Assembly: GCA_049487715.1 (NCBI GenBank)
Contig: CP150549.1
Span: 186,001 to 250,000, forward strand
Direction: 5' to 3'
DNA from: Pycnococcus provasolii
Lineage: Eukaryota > Chlorophyta > Pseudoscourfieldiophyceae > Pseudoscourfieldiales
Length of the DNA: 64,000 bases
Part shown: one piece after another, positions 1-10,929 of the stretch
Layout: every line of letters starts with the position of its first letter
Numbering within the stretch: position 1 is the stretch's first letter
The notes under the pieces: model-generated
What the model was told of the DNA's origin: nothing
Database searches by the model: none
The model's input: the letters and a program-made list of their open reading frames with translations, nothing else
Made by a program: the position numbers and the translations under genes

Positions 1-3000
1 AACGTCGTTTTCTTCGCCTGCCATCATGGTATCCACAATCTCGCAAGCAGCTTTCTCGCATCGCCCTGACGGGTCATTCGAGGGACACCAGTGCTCACCT
101 TCCCCACACGGCTCGGCAACAATTACCACCCGTTCGTCCGAAGCCATCACGCCAGCCGAATTGAAAACTACGTAGGAAACCACGAAAGTAGTTCCAACAG
201 GTGCCATTGTGTTGACACATGCACTGATGCCCTTGCGCCATAGCTCGTGTCCTGCACAACCAAAACGCAAGCAATGATCGGGTGGGCAGACGAGCAGTGC
301 GTTCCCATGTGCTCCCTCAGACGTGGCGCCGAGTTCACATGGTAGGTCACTGGTGGGTATCTGCCCAGGCGAGCACATCGCATACTGCGTGAAACGCGGC
401 AACATCAACACTCGATCGCCAATCACGGTGACATTTGGAGTCGCCGGTGATATCGGAAGTTCTGCAGCCTCCTCAATTGAGCCCACAATGTCACTTTCGC
501 AAACAATACCCTCCTGAACGCACGTTAGGCCATCTGCGCATCGTACCTCACCAGTCTCGCACTCCACGAGTAATTTGACAAGTCGAGTTACGCTCGTTTC
601 GTGTCCAGCAGAATCAGTGACGGTGAATGTGACGTTATAAGCCCCAGGGAAGTTCTCGCCGTAGATTTCGCACCCAGATAGCCCGTGCGTGTCAAAGAGG
701 AGACCGCATGCTTTGACGTATGGTGTCAGGTCACCGTCCACGTCATCATGTGCAATTGCGCCATGATCGCAGATGGCGGACACTTCTAGTTCCTCGTCGC
801 ATTCTCGATACCCCTGACCTTCTACCTCAACGTAAGCGTCACCAACTAGTGCGATCGCCGGTGAAACATCAGGAGGCACTTGCTCTGGATGCGCCTCTTC
901 TTCTCCTTCAGTCGTAGGATCAGAACGAATGCAGAAACCGTCAACTGGGCATTTGCCATCTGTGCATGCCACAACATCCTCGCCGCAATTCGGAACGACT
1001 GTGATCCAGCGCTGTACTTCTGTTGCTCTGACGCCCCCACGATCCATGCAAGTGTAACGGACGATGAAGGGTTCAACGGTAGGGCGTCGCGTGTCGACGA
1101 CTGTACCGCCAACGACACCCATACGATCTGATATGTCGCCATCCGTTTGGTCCAAGCACACGTAACCGGGCTCGACGTACGTCTCGCTTTGCATAATGTA
1201 TTCGCGTAGAACGAGACGACCGTCCACAGTTTGTTCCATGACGGCGTCAGATTGCTTGCTCACGAGATATATCTGCGGAGCAACACCGTCAATAGGCGTC
1301 GATGCCGCCGGTAATGCAGCCTCATCGGCGTCAGGCTTAGTAAATGTCGGGTCAGACGAGCACACGCCATACACGCTACATTCTGAAGATCCGTCGTGTA
1401 CGTAGATATTTGGGCAGACGAACTCGCGCTGCCCCGTCTTGGCTGAGGCGACTGCACATGGATGGCTTAGGATATGCACTCGCCTTTGCTTGGTGCCGCG
1501 GTTGCCAGCAAGGTCGATGCAGACATAGGTGAGGACGATCGGCGAATCCGGAGATGTTGCACGCGACGTATCAAAGTTTGCGAGTTCGACTGGCGGCTGC
1601 ACCTCGAGTGCACCGTCTTCGCCGTCGACACACGCCGCATTTGCATCAACGTAGTGATCGTACTGCAGTACCTCGACATCTTCGGTTCCAATTAATGTGA
1701 CACGAGGTGGTGTCACGTCAGGCGGAACATTGGATATTGCAGTCGAAGGGGTTGGCAGTGTATTGTTTGACACCTCCACAACGAGATTCGGAATCGGCGG
1801 TGGTGGACGCGGCGGTGGAGACGCGCCGCTCGGTGGCGGAGGACTTGGTGGCGGAGGTGATATAACAGGCGGTGGCGACGAGGCCAAGGGCGCAGCTGGA
1901 GGAAAAATAGGAAAGGGAGGTGGCATTTGAGGTGGATTGAGAGGAGGAGGAGCAGGTGGGGGGCTTTCGTTGATGTCGGGCGGAAGTGGGGGGAGAAATG
2001 GTGGGCTGGGCGGAGGTGGGCTTGGTGGAGGTGGGCTGGGTGGCGGGGGGCTGGGCGGAGGTGGAGACGGTTCAGGCCTCACTCCAGGCGGAATATTTGG
2101 AGGCGGGGGATAACTTGGGCGTGGCGGACGTCTTGGTGGCGGAATTGGTTGCGGCAGTGGTGGCGGCGGCGGCGGAGGTGGTGACGGTGGTGCCTCGAGA
2201 GCCACAGCGAATACAGGGAAGGTGTTCACCTTGACGATCGCCAAGCAGGCGGTACCATCGCACTTCGTGGATTGAACTGGCACACTCTCCCATTGGGTGG
2301 ATCCTTCCCATGGCATTGATCGAACATGCGGGATTTCTGAGCTGCCCAGGTCTTTCGAGTACGGCAGTTCTACCGTGACGAAGTCGGGTGCGACGGGGAA
2401 GCTGTGCGGCAGTAATGACACCACCGGTCCCGCGAGATCGTCAGGCAGTGCATTGCTTGCGGCAGCATTTAATGTCACTTTGTACAGGTACATCATAGCG
2501 AGGATGCCATCTTCAGGCAATCTTTCCAGCAGGTCACACGGCAGGGAGAGCGATGCAAACGTTTTATTTTCAACGTTTGGTGCAGGCCATGCACCGCCAA
2601 GCATGAGTAGGGTCTCGCAACTTGTCGAGGGCGACAATCGATTGCCCACTGCGTTCTTGTAATAATGCCCCACGGCGCAGTGAGGATCAGGCTGGTAGAA
2701 CGACGCGCGCGCATTATGTGAACGACGTTGTGCTCTTCCGTATGCCTCCCGCCCCTTGTCGTCGTCGTTGTCACCGCCGCTTAAGAGCATTTTTCGTCGC
2801 CCCGTATTGACTTGTAAATCGTAAACGTTCACGCCGCCAGAGTCTCTAGCATTTACGTCCATTCCCAAACCTCCTGCGGCAAATATTGTGCCGTCGGCAT
2901 TCATGGCTAAGGAATATTGGGAGAATCTATCTGCTTTGTGATTACCACTTTGTTGTTTTGCGTATGTCACCCAGTCATTTGTCCATACGTCTATTTCCCA

Positions 3001-6000
3001 GGCTTGAATGGTATTCTTCATTGAGCCCACGGCGACGCGATTCCCGTCGTACGATATGGCAACCGTTTTCCCGTTATAATAACCCGCAGTCTTTTTCACG
3101 TAGACCTTATCTTCCGATTGATGACCGAATGGATTCCAAGTGCTGCCGTCCCACTCCCAAACACGAGCGCGCCCTATGTTTGTATTGAAGTAGGGCTCTC
3201 CTGTGATAAGCCTCGATCCATCGTAAGACAATGCGACGGACGCACCCATTTGTGAACCTGCATCGCCTTCAATCGCAGCGCCCATCAGAGACCAGTTCGA
3301 GCCATCCCACTCAAATACACGCACGTGCCCGGCGTCGACGCCATTGTCGTCGTTACCTGGCGAGCCCACCGCAACACGCATTCCGTCCCTTGACAACGAA
3401 AGTGCTTGGCCCGCCGAATCATCGGCATTCACCCCTACAATGTTTGACCCCATTTGGTTCCAATTGGCACCATCCCATTCGCACACTTTCACCATTCCGG
3501 CGTTGGTGCCCGCTCCATCGTTTCCGGGCGAGCCTGCAGCGAATCTGTTACCATCTTCGGATAGAGAGACGTCGTTACCAAACCAATCGTTCGCGGAGTC
3601 GCCATTGACATGTCCCGTCCATTGCCTATAAGTTGTGTGCGTGTGTGTGTCATGTTAGTTGTGGTGGTTTGGACGTGCTTTGGTGGGCGTGACTGACTCA
3701 TGACATGTGCAAGAAACAAAATCCAAAACGTACCAGTTTGAACCATCAAAATCCCAAACAACCACTGAGCCTGAGTTTTGCGCACCATAATCAGCGCCAC
3801 CAAAAGACACTGCAACACGCTGTCCATCGCCGGAAAGTGAGACATCTACGCCTGCCCAGACTCTTTGCGATCCAAGAATTTGAGCGAATGGGCCCTTGCG
3901 ATTCCAGCTCCCACCACTGCCAGTGCCAGTGCCTGTGCCGTCCCATTCGTACACATCCACACGCCCCCCGTCTCTATCTGGGTAGCTACCTTCATGTGAA
4001 AGGCCATCATATCCTGGAACTCCGATCGCGATCGTAGTTCCACTTGTGGAAAGGCTTACACTCCGTCCACCCTGGTCGGACCTTTTTGTGCCGCCCATAC
4101 TGTTGCCTTGCTTGACCCATTTCCATGGTGGTGGAGGTGACGGTGGTGGCGGTGGTGGAGGAGAAGGAGGAGGAAAAGGAGGAGGAGATGGTGGTGGTGA
4201 TGGCGGCGATGGTGGTGGTGGTGGAGGAGGTGATGCAAGAGTGGGAGTAGGTGGTGGTGGTAGAGGAGGTGGTGGAGGAGGAGGTGGTGGTGGTGGTGGT
4301 GGTGGTGGTGGAGGTGGAGGAGAAGGTGGTGGTGGTGAAGGAGGAGAAGGAGGAGGCGGCGGTGGTGGCGATGGTGCAGGAGGCGGCGAAAGAGAAACGA
4401 CGGAAGAAATAGGAATAGGAGCGGCGCTGGCAATGGGAGGGATGGCGACAGGAGCGCTGGCTGCAACGGCGGGAGGGGGCAACAGGGGCGGCGGTGGTGG
4501 AGGCGGTGGTGATGGAGGTGGCGGCGGCGGCGGAGATGGTGGCGGCGGGGACGGCGGGGACGGAGGTGGAGGCGGTGGTGATGGAGGCTGATACTTAGGC
4601 GACGGAGGCGGTGGCGGAGGTGGCGGTGGAGGTGGAGGCGGTGGTGATGGAGGTGGTGGCGGCGGCGGTGTTGGTGGCGGCGGTGACGGCGGGGGTGGTG
4701 GAGACAGCGGCGGCGGAGGCAATGGTGGAGGTGGCGGTGGCGATGGCGGTGGCGATGGCGGCGGTGGGGGAGGTGGCGGCGATGGCGGAGGAGGCGGCGG
4801 AGGTGGTGTAGGAGGAGGTGGCGGAGATGGCGGCGGCGGCGGTGGAGGTGGCGATGGCGGAGGTGGTGGTGGAGGAGGAGACGGCGGTGGTGGCGGCGGG
4901 TACGGAAAGCCAAGGCCGTCCGGCGAGTCGCAATACGTAAGCGTGGCCTCGACGCACTCTAGCAGCTCTTGGGCTTCGGCAAAGCCTATGTTGTCAAGAA
5001 ACTTCGCCGCGCAGGGAGAGCATGGGCACGTCACCGTCTGAAATTCCTTCGGAGGACAGGTGAATTCGCAATATCCATCGAATTTCATTCCAAACGACGA
5101 ACTGAGCACGTCCGAATCCAAGCTCGTCAAACGGCGACGACGCGTCGTCGTTGTTGTTGTTGTTGTTGTTGCCGCCGCCGCCCCGTAAAGCATGCGAAGC
5201 GCAGTTATGTTGGTCGCGGCCGGTGGAGTGTCACAGGTGTCCCAGCCGAGCGAGTCTGCCTTGAGGTGCACCCTCGTAGGTGCTGCGTTGCGCACATTTT
5301 TGATGGTGACGTTTTCCCCGCCTTGTCTCCGAACAAGGTGTGCAGCCTCTCGCGCCGCAAACGCGCCGAGCACCTTGGTCACGTTTGCATCGACGACGAA
5401 GCCTTGCGTTCGTCCCGCGGGGTCGCCGTGCACGCCAATGTACCACGTTCCTGGCGCAAGGTGCACTTCCGCGACGTTGAGATCCCACGTCCTGCGTTCC
5501 GTTGTTGATGGTACGAAGGGCTGATTTTCCGCGAAGAAGCACAGGTCTCTTGTCATTCCAGCGCGCGCGCGTTCGTCATCAACGCGACACAGGTTCCACC
5601 GTGCGGTTCGTCGCATCGCCTCGGAGGACACGCGCGGGTGCCTGAAGTCCGACGCAACGCGCACGACGGCGTCGACCTCGCCACTTCTGTCGATACCGCA
5701 GTCAGCTGCACACCTTCCCGCCATACTTCCCGCGACGGGCATCTCGTACGGCGCCTCGCACGTGCCGTCTCCGCACACCGGGTCATTCCACGCCTGCTTG
5801 ACGAGTGCGTTGTGTACGTAGCTGACTGCTTCGTCGTGCTTGTCGAAAGCGTCGGGTACCGTTCGAAAGAGCATCTCAGACGCGCCTTGGTGCGTGTTGA
5901 ATGCGCGGTACGCGTCGAGTTGCGCGACGACGTAGTAGATGTACAGGACGAACACAAGGATCCAGGTGGTCGCCTTAAGAATACGCTTGTAGGTTGCGAA

Positions 6001-6408
6001 CTGCGTTTGCGTGTAGGTTCGTGCGGCGTGAAGGATGAGCGGAAAGAGGGCGGACTGTGGTGATGATGAAGCTGAGGTTCGTCGTCGTGCTCCTAGCAAT
6101 GACTCGTAGCGCGTCGCAAGTTGATGACTCGCGGGGGTGTGGTGAGGCCAGAGGCACCGCAACTCCAACAAGTCCTCAGAAGACGCGACGACCTTATTCT
6201 TCATATCAGCAGCCTCCAAAGGAGGAGTGTGCGAGGTGTGCTGCAAGTCCTCCTCCACGTGCACGTGCACCCGCCCAAGTCCTCGAAGTTCCTCAGTCTC
6301 CTCAGACGACGAGATACCACCACCCGGCTCGGAGGAGGCGAGAGGATGAGCCCGATTGTTATCATCACCACCACCACCACCAGGTATTTGGAGATGTGGC
6401 GCCATCAT
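1..6408 (-). CDS. Giant single-pass cell-surface protein (FG-GAP-like, proline-rich, Ig-like modules), 3' end outside window
   Basis: I read about 2,100 residues, open to the left edge. A 108-bp GT-AG intron (3626-3733) joins GSNW to QWTGHVNG and keeps the repeat pattern in frame. Order: a disordered N-terminal tail of about 145 residues; one membrane span near 148-168; a Cys module beginning CGDGTCEAP; a long (SPPPP)n rod (about 503-762); integrin-like repeats with motifs such as VSLSxDGxRVAVGSPG and VRVFEWDGSNW; a second proline-rich rod (about 1368-1503); then at least four Ig-like modules resembling DUF5011, each followed by a short Cys-rich linker. The layout implies a type II membrane protein with a long extracellular stalk, probably in the wall, in adhesion or in mating. 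That role is inferred from domain types. The start is the first ATG of an in-frame pair at 6408/6405. Confidence 0.8.
3626..3733 (-). other. Spliceosomal intron in the giant surface-protein gene
   Basis: On the minus strand the donor is CTG|GTACGT and the acceptor TTATAG|GCAATGG. Splicing restores the FG-GAP-like phrase GSNWQWTGHVNGDSANDWFG and removes a stop that would otherwise end the protein after RPNHHN. The last 30 or so bases are CA/AC-rich. Confidence 0.8.
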
Positions 6409-6455
6409 CAATCACGAAAACAAGCACAAGTCAAACACAGTAAAACGGAGGAGTG

Positions 6456-7049
6456 ATGGCAGCCTGGTGGTCCCTGCTGTCGTTCCCCACTTGCACCCAA
6501 GTACCCGGGTACAGACAGGACCTGACCCTCTGGATGCGCGCCCAGGTGCTTTGGAGTTGGATCGCGGAAGTGGGTCAAAATCTTGCTAGCACGCATCGCA
6601 TGCCGCAGTCACTCACGAACCTGCCTATTTTCTTGAATCACTGCTTGAATGCGCGCGGTTGCATTGGATCGATTGGGTTTTACCTTAACAACCAGCTCCC
6701 ATATTCGTACGTTCACCTCGTGAACTGGATTGTGAAGGCTCATTTGGTCTTCATCTCTGTCTTATACGGCTACACGCTAAGTGCTATCACATTCAACACG
6801 ATATATTTCAGTACACTTGTTTCAGTGCGCATCTACGAGGCGATCATCAAGGCGTTGTTGGGCGGTGCGGGGGTCCTTCTGAATGTATGTTTCTTTCAAG
6901 GCATCTTGGAGATACAGGCGACGCTGCGCAATCCATTTGGGGACGAACCTGATTGTTTTCCCAGAGATGCCGACCACGCCAACATGCGATTTGGTGCCAT
7001 GTCACTTATGGGAGTGCGTGCGCCTCCCCAGCACTGGTTTGATGTTTAG
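6456..7049 (+). CDS. Bestrophin-like channel, C-terminal half only
   Basis: The 197-residue product carries the distal part of the bestrophin/UPF0187 anion-channel family: NNQLPYSYVHLVNWIVKAHL, then two hydrophobic segments, then the conserved tail ATLRNPFGDEPDCFP. Full-length relatives have two further N-terminal membrane segments and the selectivity region, which are absent. Only 47 bp separate this ATG from the divergent ATG of the surface-protein gene, so there is no room for missing 5' exons unless they overlap that gene. It is therefore either a truncated copy or a reduced protein. Its stop lies 26 bp from the stop of the convergent coiled-coil gene. Homology is confident; function is not. 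Confidence 0.7.
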   Translation: MAAWWSLLSFPTCTQVPGYRQDLTLWMRAQVLWSWIAEVGQNLASTHRMPQSLTNLPIFLNHCLNARGCIGSIGFYLNNQLPYSYVHLVNWIVKAHLVFISVLYGYTLSAITFNTIYFSTLVSVRIYEAIIKALLGGAGVLLNVCFFQGILEIQATLRNPFGDEPDCFPRDADHANMRFGAMSLMGVRAPPQHWFDV

Positions 7050-7075
7050 TTTCAAAAACAAACACAAAAGTAACG

Positions 7076-8527
7076 TTACACATTCCGAACCAGCTGAAGT
7101 TTCTGATGAATGCCAGAGAGAACGGTGGCATACGCATCCTCTCCCCCGTTGGTCGGGTCGCCGCCGTTCTTGTCGAGCGCGAACGCCGCCGTCTCTTTCA
7201 TTGGCGACGGCGCGGGTGGCGGAGCGTCGTGCAACGCCACCTCATCCAAGGTCTCTTCTGCCGTTCCCTCTCGTGGCGTTGCCGTTGACTGCGGCGGGGT
7301 TGCAGGCGGTGGCAGCGATGCCGCCTGCGCCTGCTGCATTGCCGCCCTTGCTGCTGCCTGCGCCTCACCCAGCGCCTCACCCAGCGCGCAGTTGTCAGAC
7401 CAAAGGCTTTCGAGTTCAGCGCTCATGTCCTCCACCTCCAACAGAAGCTTGCGCACGGCATCGCCCTGGCCACTGCGTTTCAGCTCGCCGAGTTCTGCCT
7501 CGGCATTCGCGAGACGATTCTCCGCAGCCTCCGCACGACTTCGCAACGCCGCCACGTCGCCGTCGCCGTCTCCGCCTCTACTGCCCTGTTGGCTCATCGT
7601 CGCATCGGTGCCAGTCACCTTCCTTCGTAGTTCCGCAAGCTCGTTTTCGAGGCGCGACTGACCCGCCTCCGCATTTGCCGCGCGATTCTCCGCCTCGGAG
7701 CTTTCACGCCGCAGCACCGCGAGTTCGCGCTCGAGTGCGCCGACGCGAATCAGCGCGGCGTCGCGTTCGTCGCGCGCGGTGGCTGCCGCGGCGATGGCGC
7801 GCCTTGGCGTTGCGTCCGCGTCGCCTCCGAACGACCCGCTCCTGGCAACGTCTGCCGACGGGCTCGGCGGCACGGCGTCCGCGACGCCCGTCGCGGACGA
7901 CTCGCGTAGTTCCGCGAGTTCCTCCTCTGCGCGTAGCTGCTCCGCCTCGGCATCTGCCGCACGCTGCTCAGCAAGCCTGAGTCTAAGCCTCGCATCCTCC
8001 GCCGCGGCGTTCGCTTGTTTTTCCGAGTCGCGCGCCGCGGCGGTGAACGTCGCGGCTTCCGTCTTTGCTCTTTCCGCCTCGTCGCGCGCTTGGTCACGTT
8101 CCTTGGTTGCGTTCGTCTTGGCTTGTACAGCTTCGTCCGTTTGCTTTTGTAGTTGCGCCATCTGTCTTTTGTAGTCTTCCACGATAGCGTTTGTGTCTTT
8201 TGTGGTTTGTTCGGCGAGCGTCTGCGCTTCTTTTTGCAGTCTGGTAGCGACGGTAGCTTCTCTTCGTTTCGCGTACAGTTCGTGTCTCAACCTCGCCATT
8301 TCCACTTCGAGCTCGTGGATGGTCTCCGCAGACGCATCATTCAAGGATGAAGAAGGGTTCTCCAATGAAGAAGAAGAAAAAGACGAGGCAACCACTTCAG
8401 GTTGTGGCACAGGTTCATCGTGTAACACGGACGGGTTGGCGGTGGTCTCCACGTTTTCCTTCGAGACCACGGGAAATGGAGAGGGTCCGAGGGGGGGGGG
8501 GGGAGACAGACGGTCAACGAAGTCCAA
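7076..8527 (-). CDS. Long coiled-coil protein, start unresolved
   Basis: The open frame of up to 483 codons is dominated by heptad-rich segments with many Glu, Ala, Arg and Gln (about residues 72-215 and 240-395 counted from the frame start) and Pro/Thr-rich ends. The frame begins after a TAA with a TTG. The first in-frame ATG is at 8299 (MARLRHELY), which would remove a Pro/Ser-rich head containing a 13-base homopolymer near 8490-8503. Either translation begins at 8299, or a 5' exon is missed, or the homopolymer length is wrong. Such coiled coils are typical of cytoskeletal or Golgi tethers, but nothing identifies the family. It converges with the bestrophin-like gene. Confidence 0.55.
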   Translation of the reverse strand: MDFVDRLSPPPPLGPSPFPVVSKENVETTANPSVLHDEPVPQPEVVASSFSSSSLENPSSSLNDASAETIHELEVEMARLRHELYAKRREATVATRLQKEAQTLAEQTTKDTNAIVEDYKRQMAQLQKQTDEAVQAKTNATKERDQARDEAERAKTEAATFTAAARDSEKQANAAAEDARLRLRLAEQRAADAEAEQLRAEEELAELRESSATGVADAVPPSPSADVARSGSFGGDADATPRRAIAAAATARDERDAALIRVGALERELAVLRRESSEAENRAANAEAGQSRLENELAELRRKVTGTDATMSQQGSRGGDGDGDVAALRSRAEAAENRLANAEAELGELKRSGQGDAVRKLLLEVEDMSAELESLWSDNCALGEALGEAQAAARAAMQQAQAASLPPPATPPQSTATPREGTAEETLDEVALHDAPPPAPSPMKETAAFALDKNGGDPTNGGEDAYATVLSGIHQKLQLVRNV

Positions 8528-8934
8528 GGGGGATTAGTTATCAAGGCCCATTGTATTTCTCCGATGTATCCCCCTTCGATTTCAACATTTATCCGACCAG
8601 AACCACCGACCTAAACTTTACAGAGTTATCACGCACACGCCGACCAGATGCCCGCCTCTCTGACTTTTCCTTTTCTTCCCGCTTTTGTTCTCTTCTCCCA
8701 GACTCCCGGCCTCCCAGGTCGGCCTCCCGGGTGTTTGGTAAACCCCGAAACTCCCCCTCCTCAGGATGTTAACTTCTTTGACCCCTGATTTGTCCGCCTT
8801 TGCTTTTGCCAACCTGAATGAACCTCGAGACGGACAGATAACCGACTCCAGCAGCGCCCCCCATCACCCGTCACCCGTCACCCACAACAACACGTCAGCG
8901 TGTCGAGCGTAACAAAAAGAGAAAAGTGGAGAAG
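8528..8934. other. Divergent intergenic region
   Basis: About 400 bp between the coiled-coil gene and the telobox-Myb gene. It contains short direct repeats (cccgtcacccgtcaccc near 8870-8885) and no convincing ORF or RNA gene. It presumably holds two outward promoters. Confidence 0.5.
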
Positions 8935-10929
8935 ATGGAGGAGGCAGCACGCAAGGCACGAATGACATTTGCCGCCGCCACTCCCGCTCGTCCTGGCACT
9001 TGGTCTGGTTTGACTCTACCAAGATTGATCACGTCCACGGAACGGAACGTCGCACCCCACGTGCCGACAGAATCACCTCACGAGATGGTACGAGAACTTC
9101 CGCGTTTCCTCCCAGATCTCGCTCGACAGCTCTCGCGTGGGACTCAGCACGAGCGCGAGCGGGAACGCCTTTCGCCCTCGGGGTGCGGGCGGCGCACCGG
9201 AGCGCAGGATGCCGGCGATGATGAGGAACATGAACCCCGCCGGCTTTCCCGATCCCGTCTGCGCGCACGCCATGAGGTCGCGCCGTGCGAGGCAGATGGG
9301 GATGGAGTGCTTCTGCACGGGCGTGGGCTTCGAGAACTTGCACCGCTTGATGTTGGCGACGAGCGTGTCAGGCAGCTCGACGTCGGCGAATGTGACGTGG
9401 TGAACCGCACGAACATCGACCTCTCGGGCAAGTGGCGAAAAAACCTCTCAGCCGCGGCGCAGGAGGGACGAACGACGCTGCCTGAGCTGCCGGCAAACCC
9501 CGCGCCCGATCCCCCGGCAAACCCCGTGCCCGTTCCCAAGTCATCATACGTGGCTTACCTGCAATGGGCTCGCGAGGAGGAGGATGCGCTCAGAGAGGGC
9601 GTGCGCAAGTACGGACTGGGAAAGTGGCGTGCCATAACGAAAGACCCGGAGTTCTCGAGGCACTTGGTGAACCGCACGAACAAAGACCTCAGGGACAAGT
9701 GGCGAAACCTCTCAGCCGCGGCGCAAAAGGGACGAACGACGCTGCCTGAGCTGCCGGCAAACACCGCGCCCGTTCCCAAGCAATGGGCTCGCGAGGAGGA
9801 GGATGCGCTCAGAGAGGGCGTGCGCAAGTACGGACTGGGAAAGTGGCGTGCCATAAAGAAAGACCCGGAGTTCTCGAGGCACTTGGTGAACCGCACGAAC
9901 ATCGACCTCAGGGACAAGTGGCGAAACCTCTCAGCCGCGGCGCAAAAGGGACGAACGACGCTGCCTGAGCTGCCGGCAAACCCCGCGCCCGATTTATCAT
10001 ACGTGCAATGGGCTCGCGAGGAGGAGGATGCGCTCAGAGAGGGCGTGCGCAAGTACGGACTGGGAAAGTGGCGTGCCATAAAGAAAGACCCGGAGTTCTC
10101 GAGGCACTTGGTGAACCGCACGAACATCGACCTCTCGGGCAAGTGGCGAAACCTCTCAGCCGCGGCGCAAAAGGGACGAACGACGCTGCCTGAGCTGCCG
10201 GCAAACCCCGCGCCCGTTCCCAAGTCGTCAAGGGTTGCTTTCGCTCCAGGCACATCATCTGGTGTAACGTTCAGTTCATCATGTCCCCAAGAAAAAGCGC
10301 CGCCGCCCCCGCCGCCGCCGCCACCCCCGCCGCCGCCGCCACCCCCGCCGCCGCCGCCGCCGCCTATTATCGGAAGATTCTGCTCGGAGTTGGAGGCGCG
10401 CGCGCTTGCGTCGACCCTGCTGCGAATCACGGATGCGAATCCGTGGTTCGTGGCAGGGTCGACGCGCGTGGCGCTAGCGAAGGGCGCCAGCGCGCACTAT
10501 CGCGGCAGCCATCACAACCCCGACGGCTCGGCTCCGCCGAGGCTGGATAAGGTGGTGGAGCAGGAGCTAATAAGGTGCGCCTCCGCCGCGAGGCCTCCGC
10601 CGGCGGGCCACGCATGGAGAGTGGTGGAAGTGCGCAGCAACACCGGACTCCACACCTCGCACCATCCACCGACACACGGCGTCGCCGTGTGGTGTTGTTC
10701 ACACCACGCGGACGACGAGGGACACCCGCGCGACACAAGCGGGTCGCTGCACATGTGTGTGGAGTTTCATGGAGCTTCGCATTGGTACCCGTTTGGAAAG
10801 GATTTGCGTGCAGGAGAGTTCCTGTGCGCAAAGCATGTTTTGTTTCAAGAAACAAAGCATTGCGTTGGTTTGTTGGATGCATCGGACGAGAGTGTCCGAT
10901 GCAAGCTACGAAGCTATAAGGTTGTTTAA
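8935..10929 (+). CDS. Tandem telobox-type Myb/SANT repeat protein
   Basis: From the first ATG the product is 664 residues. Residues from about 155 on hold one partial and three complete copies of a roughly 73-residue unit. Each complete unit reads AREEEDALREGVRKYGLG, then KWRAIKKDPEFSRHLVNR, then TNIDLRDKWRNL. The last phrase is the telobox (VDLKDKWR) that defines telomere-repeat-binding Myb proteins. Units are nearly identical at the DNA level (starts near 9566, 9784 and 10009), so expansion is recent. A polyproline linker (10300-10362) leads to an unrecognised 200-residue C-terminal domain rich in Cys and His. The first 150 or so residues lie antisense to a DEAD-box helicase fragment, so the true N-terminus is doubtful. 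TGTAA at 10977-10981 fits a 3' end. Confidence 0.65.
   Translation: MEEAARKARMTFAAATPARPGTWSGLTLPRLITSTERNVAPHVPTESPHEMVRELPRFLPDLARQLSRGTQHERERERLSPSGCGRRTGAQDAGDDEEHEPRRLSRSRLRARHEVAPCEADGDGVLLHGRGLRELAPLDVGDERVRQLDVGECDVVNRTNIDLSGKWRKNLSAAAQEGRTTLPELPANPAPDPPANPVPVPKSSYVAYLQWAREEEDALREGVRKYGLGKWRAITKDPEFSRHLVNRTNKDLRDKWRNLSAAAQKGRTTLPELPANTAPVPKQWAREEEDALREGVRKYGLGKWRAIKKDPEFSRHLVNRTNIDLRDKWRNLSAAAQKGRTTLPELPANPAPDLSYVQWAREEEDALREGVRKYGLGKWRAIKKDPEFSRHLVNRTNIDLSGKWRNLSAAAQKGRTTLPELPANPAPVPKSSRVAFAPGTSSGVTFSSSCPQEKAPPPPPPPPPPPPPPPPPPPPPPIIGRFCSELEARALASTLLRITDANPWFVAGSTRVALAKGASAHYRGSHHNPDGSAPPRLDKVVEQELIRCASAARPPPAGHAWRVVEVRSNTGLHTSHHPPTHGVAVWCCSHHADDEGHPRDTSGSLHMCVEFHGASHWYPFGKDLRAGEFLCAKHVLFQETKHCVGLLDASDESVRCKLRSYKVV
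9073..9403 (-). pseudogene. DEAD-box RNA helicase fragment (DDX3/Ded1-like)
   Basis: The minus strand reads about 108 residues of a helicase core. The Q-motif region FADVELPDTL...CKFSKPTPVQKHSIP is followed by motif I, ACAQTGSGKP, then by LALVLSPTRELSS (motif Ia). It ends at TGA just after WEETRKFSYHLVR. Motif I normally ends GKT; here the Thr that contacts ATP is Pro. No other helicase motifs, including DEAD itself, follow. It sits antisense to the 5' part of the telobox-Myb gene, so it is a captured or duplicated exon fragment rather than a working gene. Confidence 0.8.
9566..10230. repeat. Three tandem 219-225 bp units encoding telobox-Myb domains
   Basis: Units start near 9566, 9784 and 10009 and differ at only a few bases (for example ACG/AAG in the KDP codon context, CTCAGGGAC versus CTCTCGGGC before AAGTGG). 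A partial fourth copy precedes them from about 9399 and carries three extra A bases (RKNL in place of RNL). Confidence 0.85.

Noticed and set aside
4046-4957. Poly-Gly, His/Leu/Arg and Thr/Ala ORFs over the proline-rich region.
   Set aside because: Alternative-frame readings of the (SPPPP)n-coding DNA of the giant surface protein.
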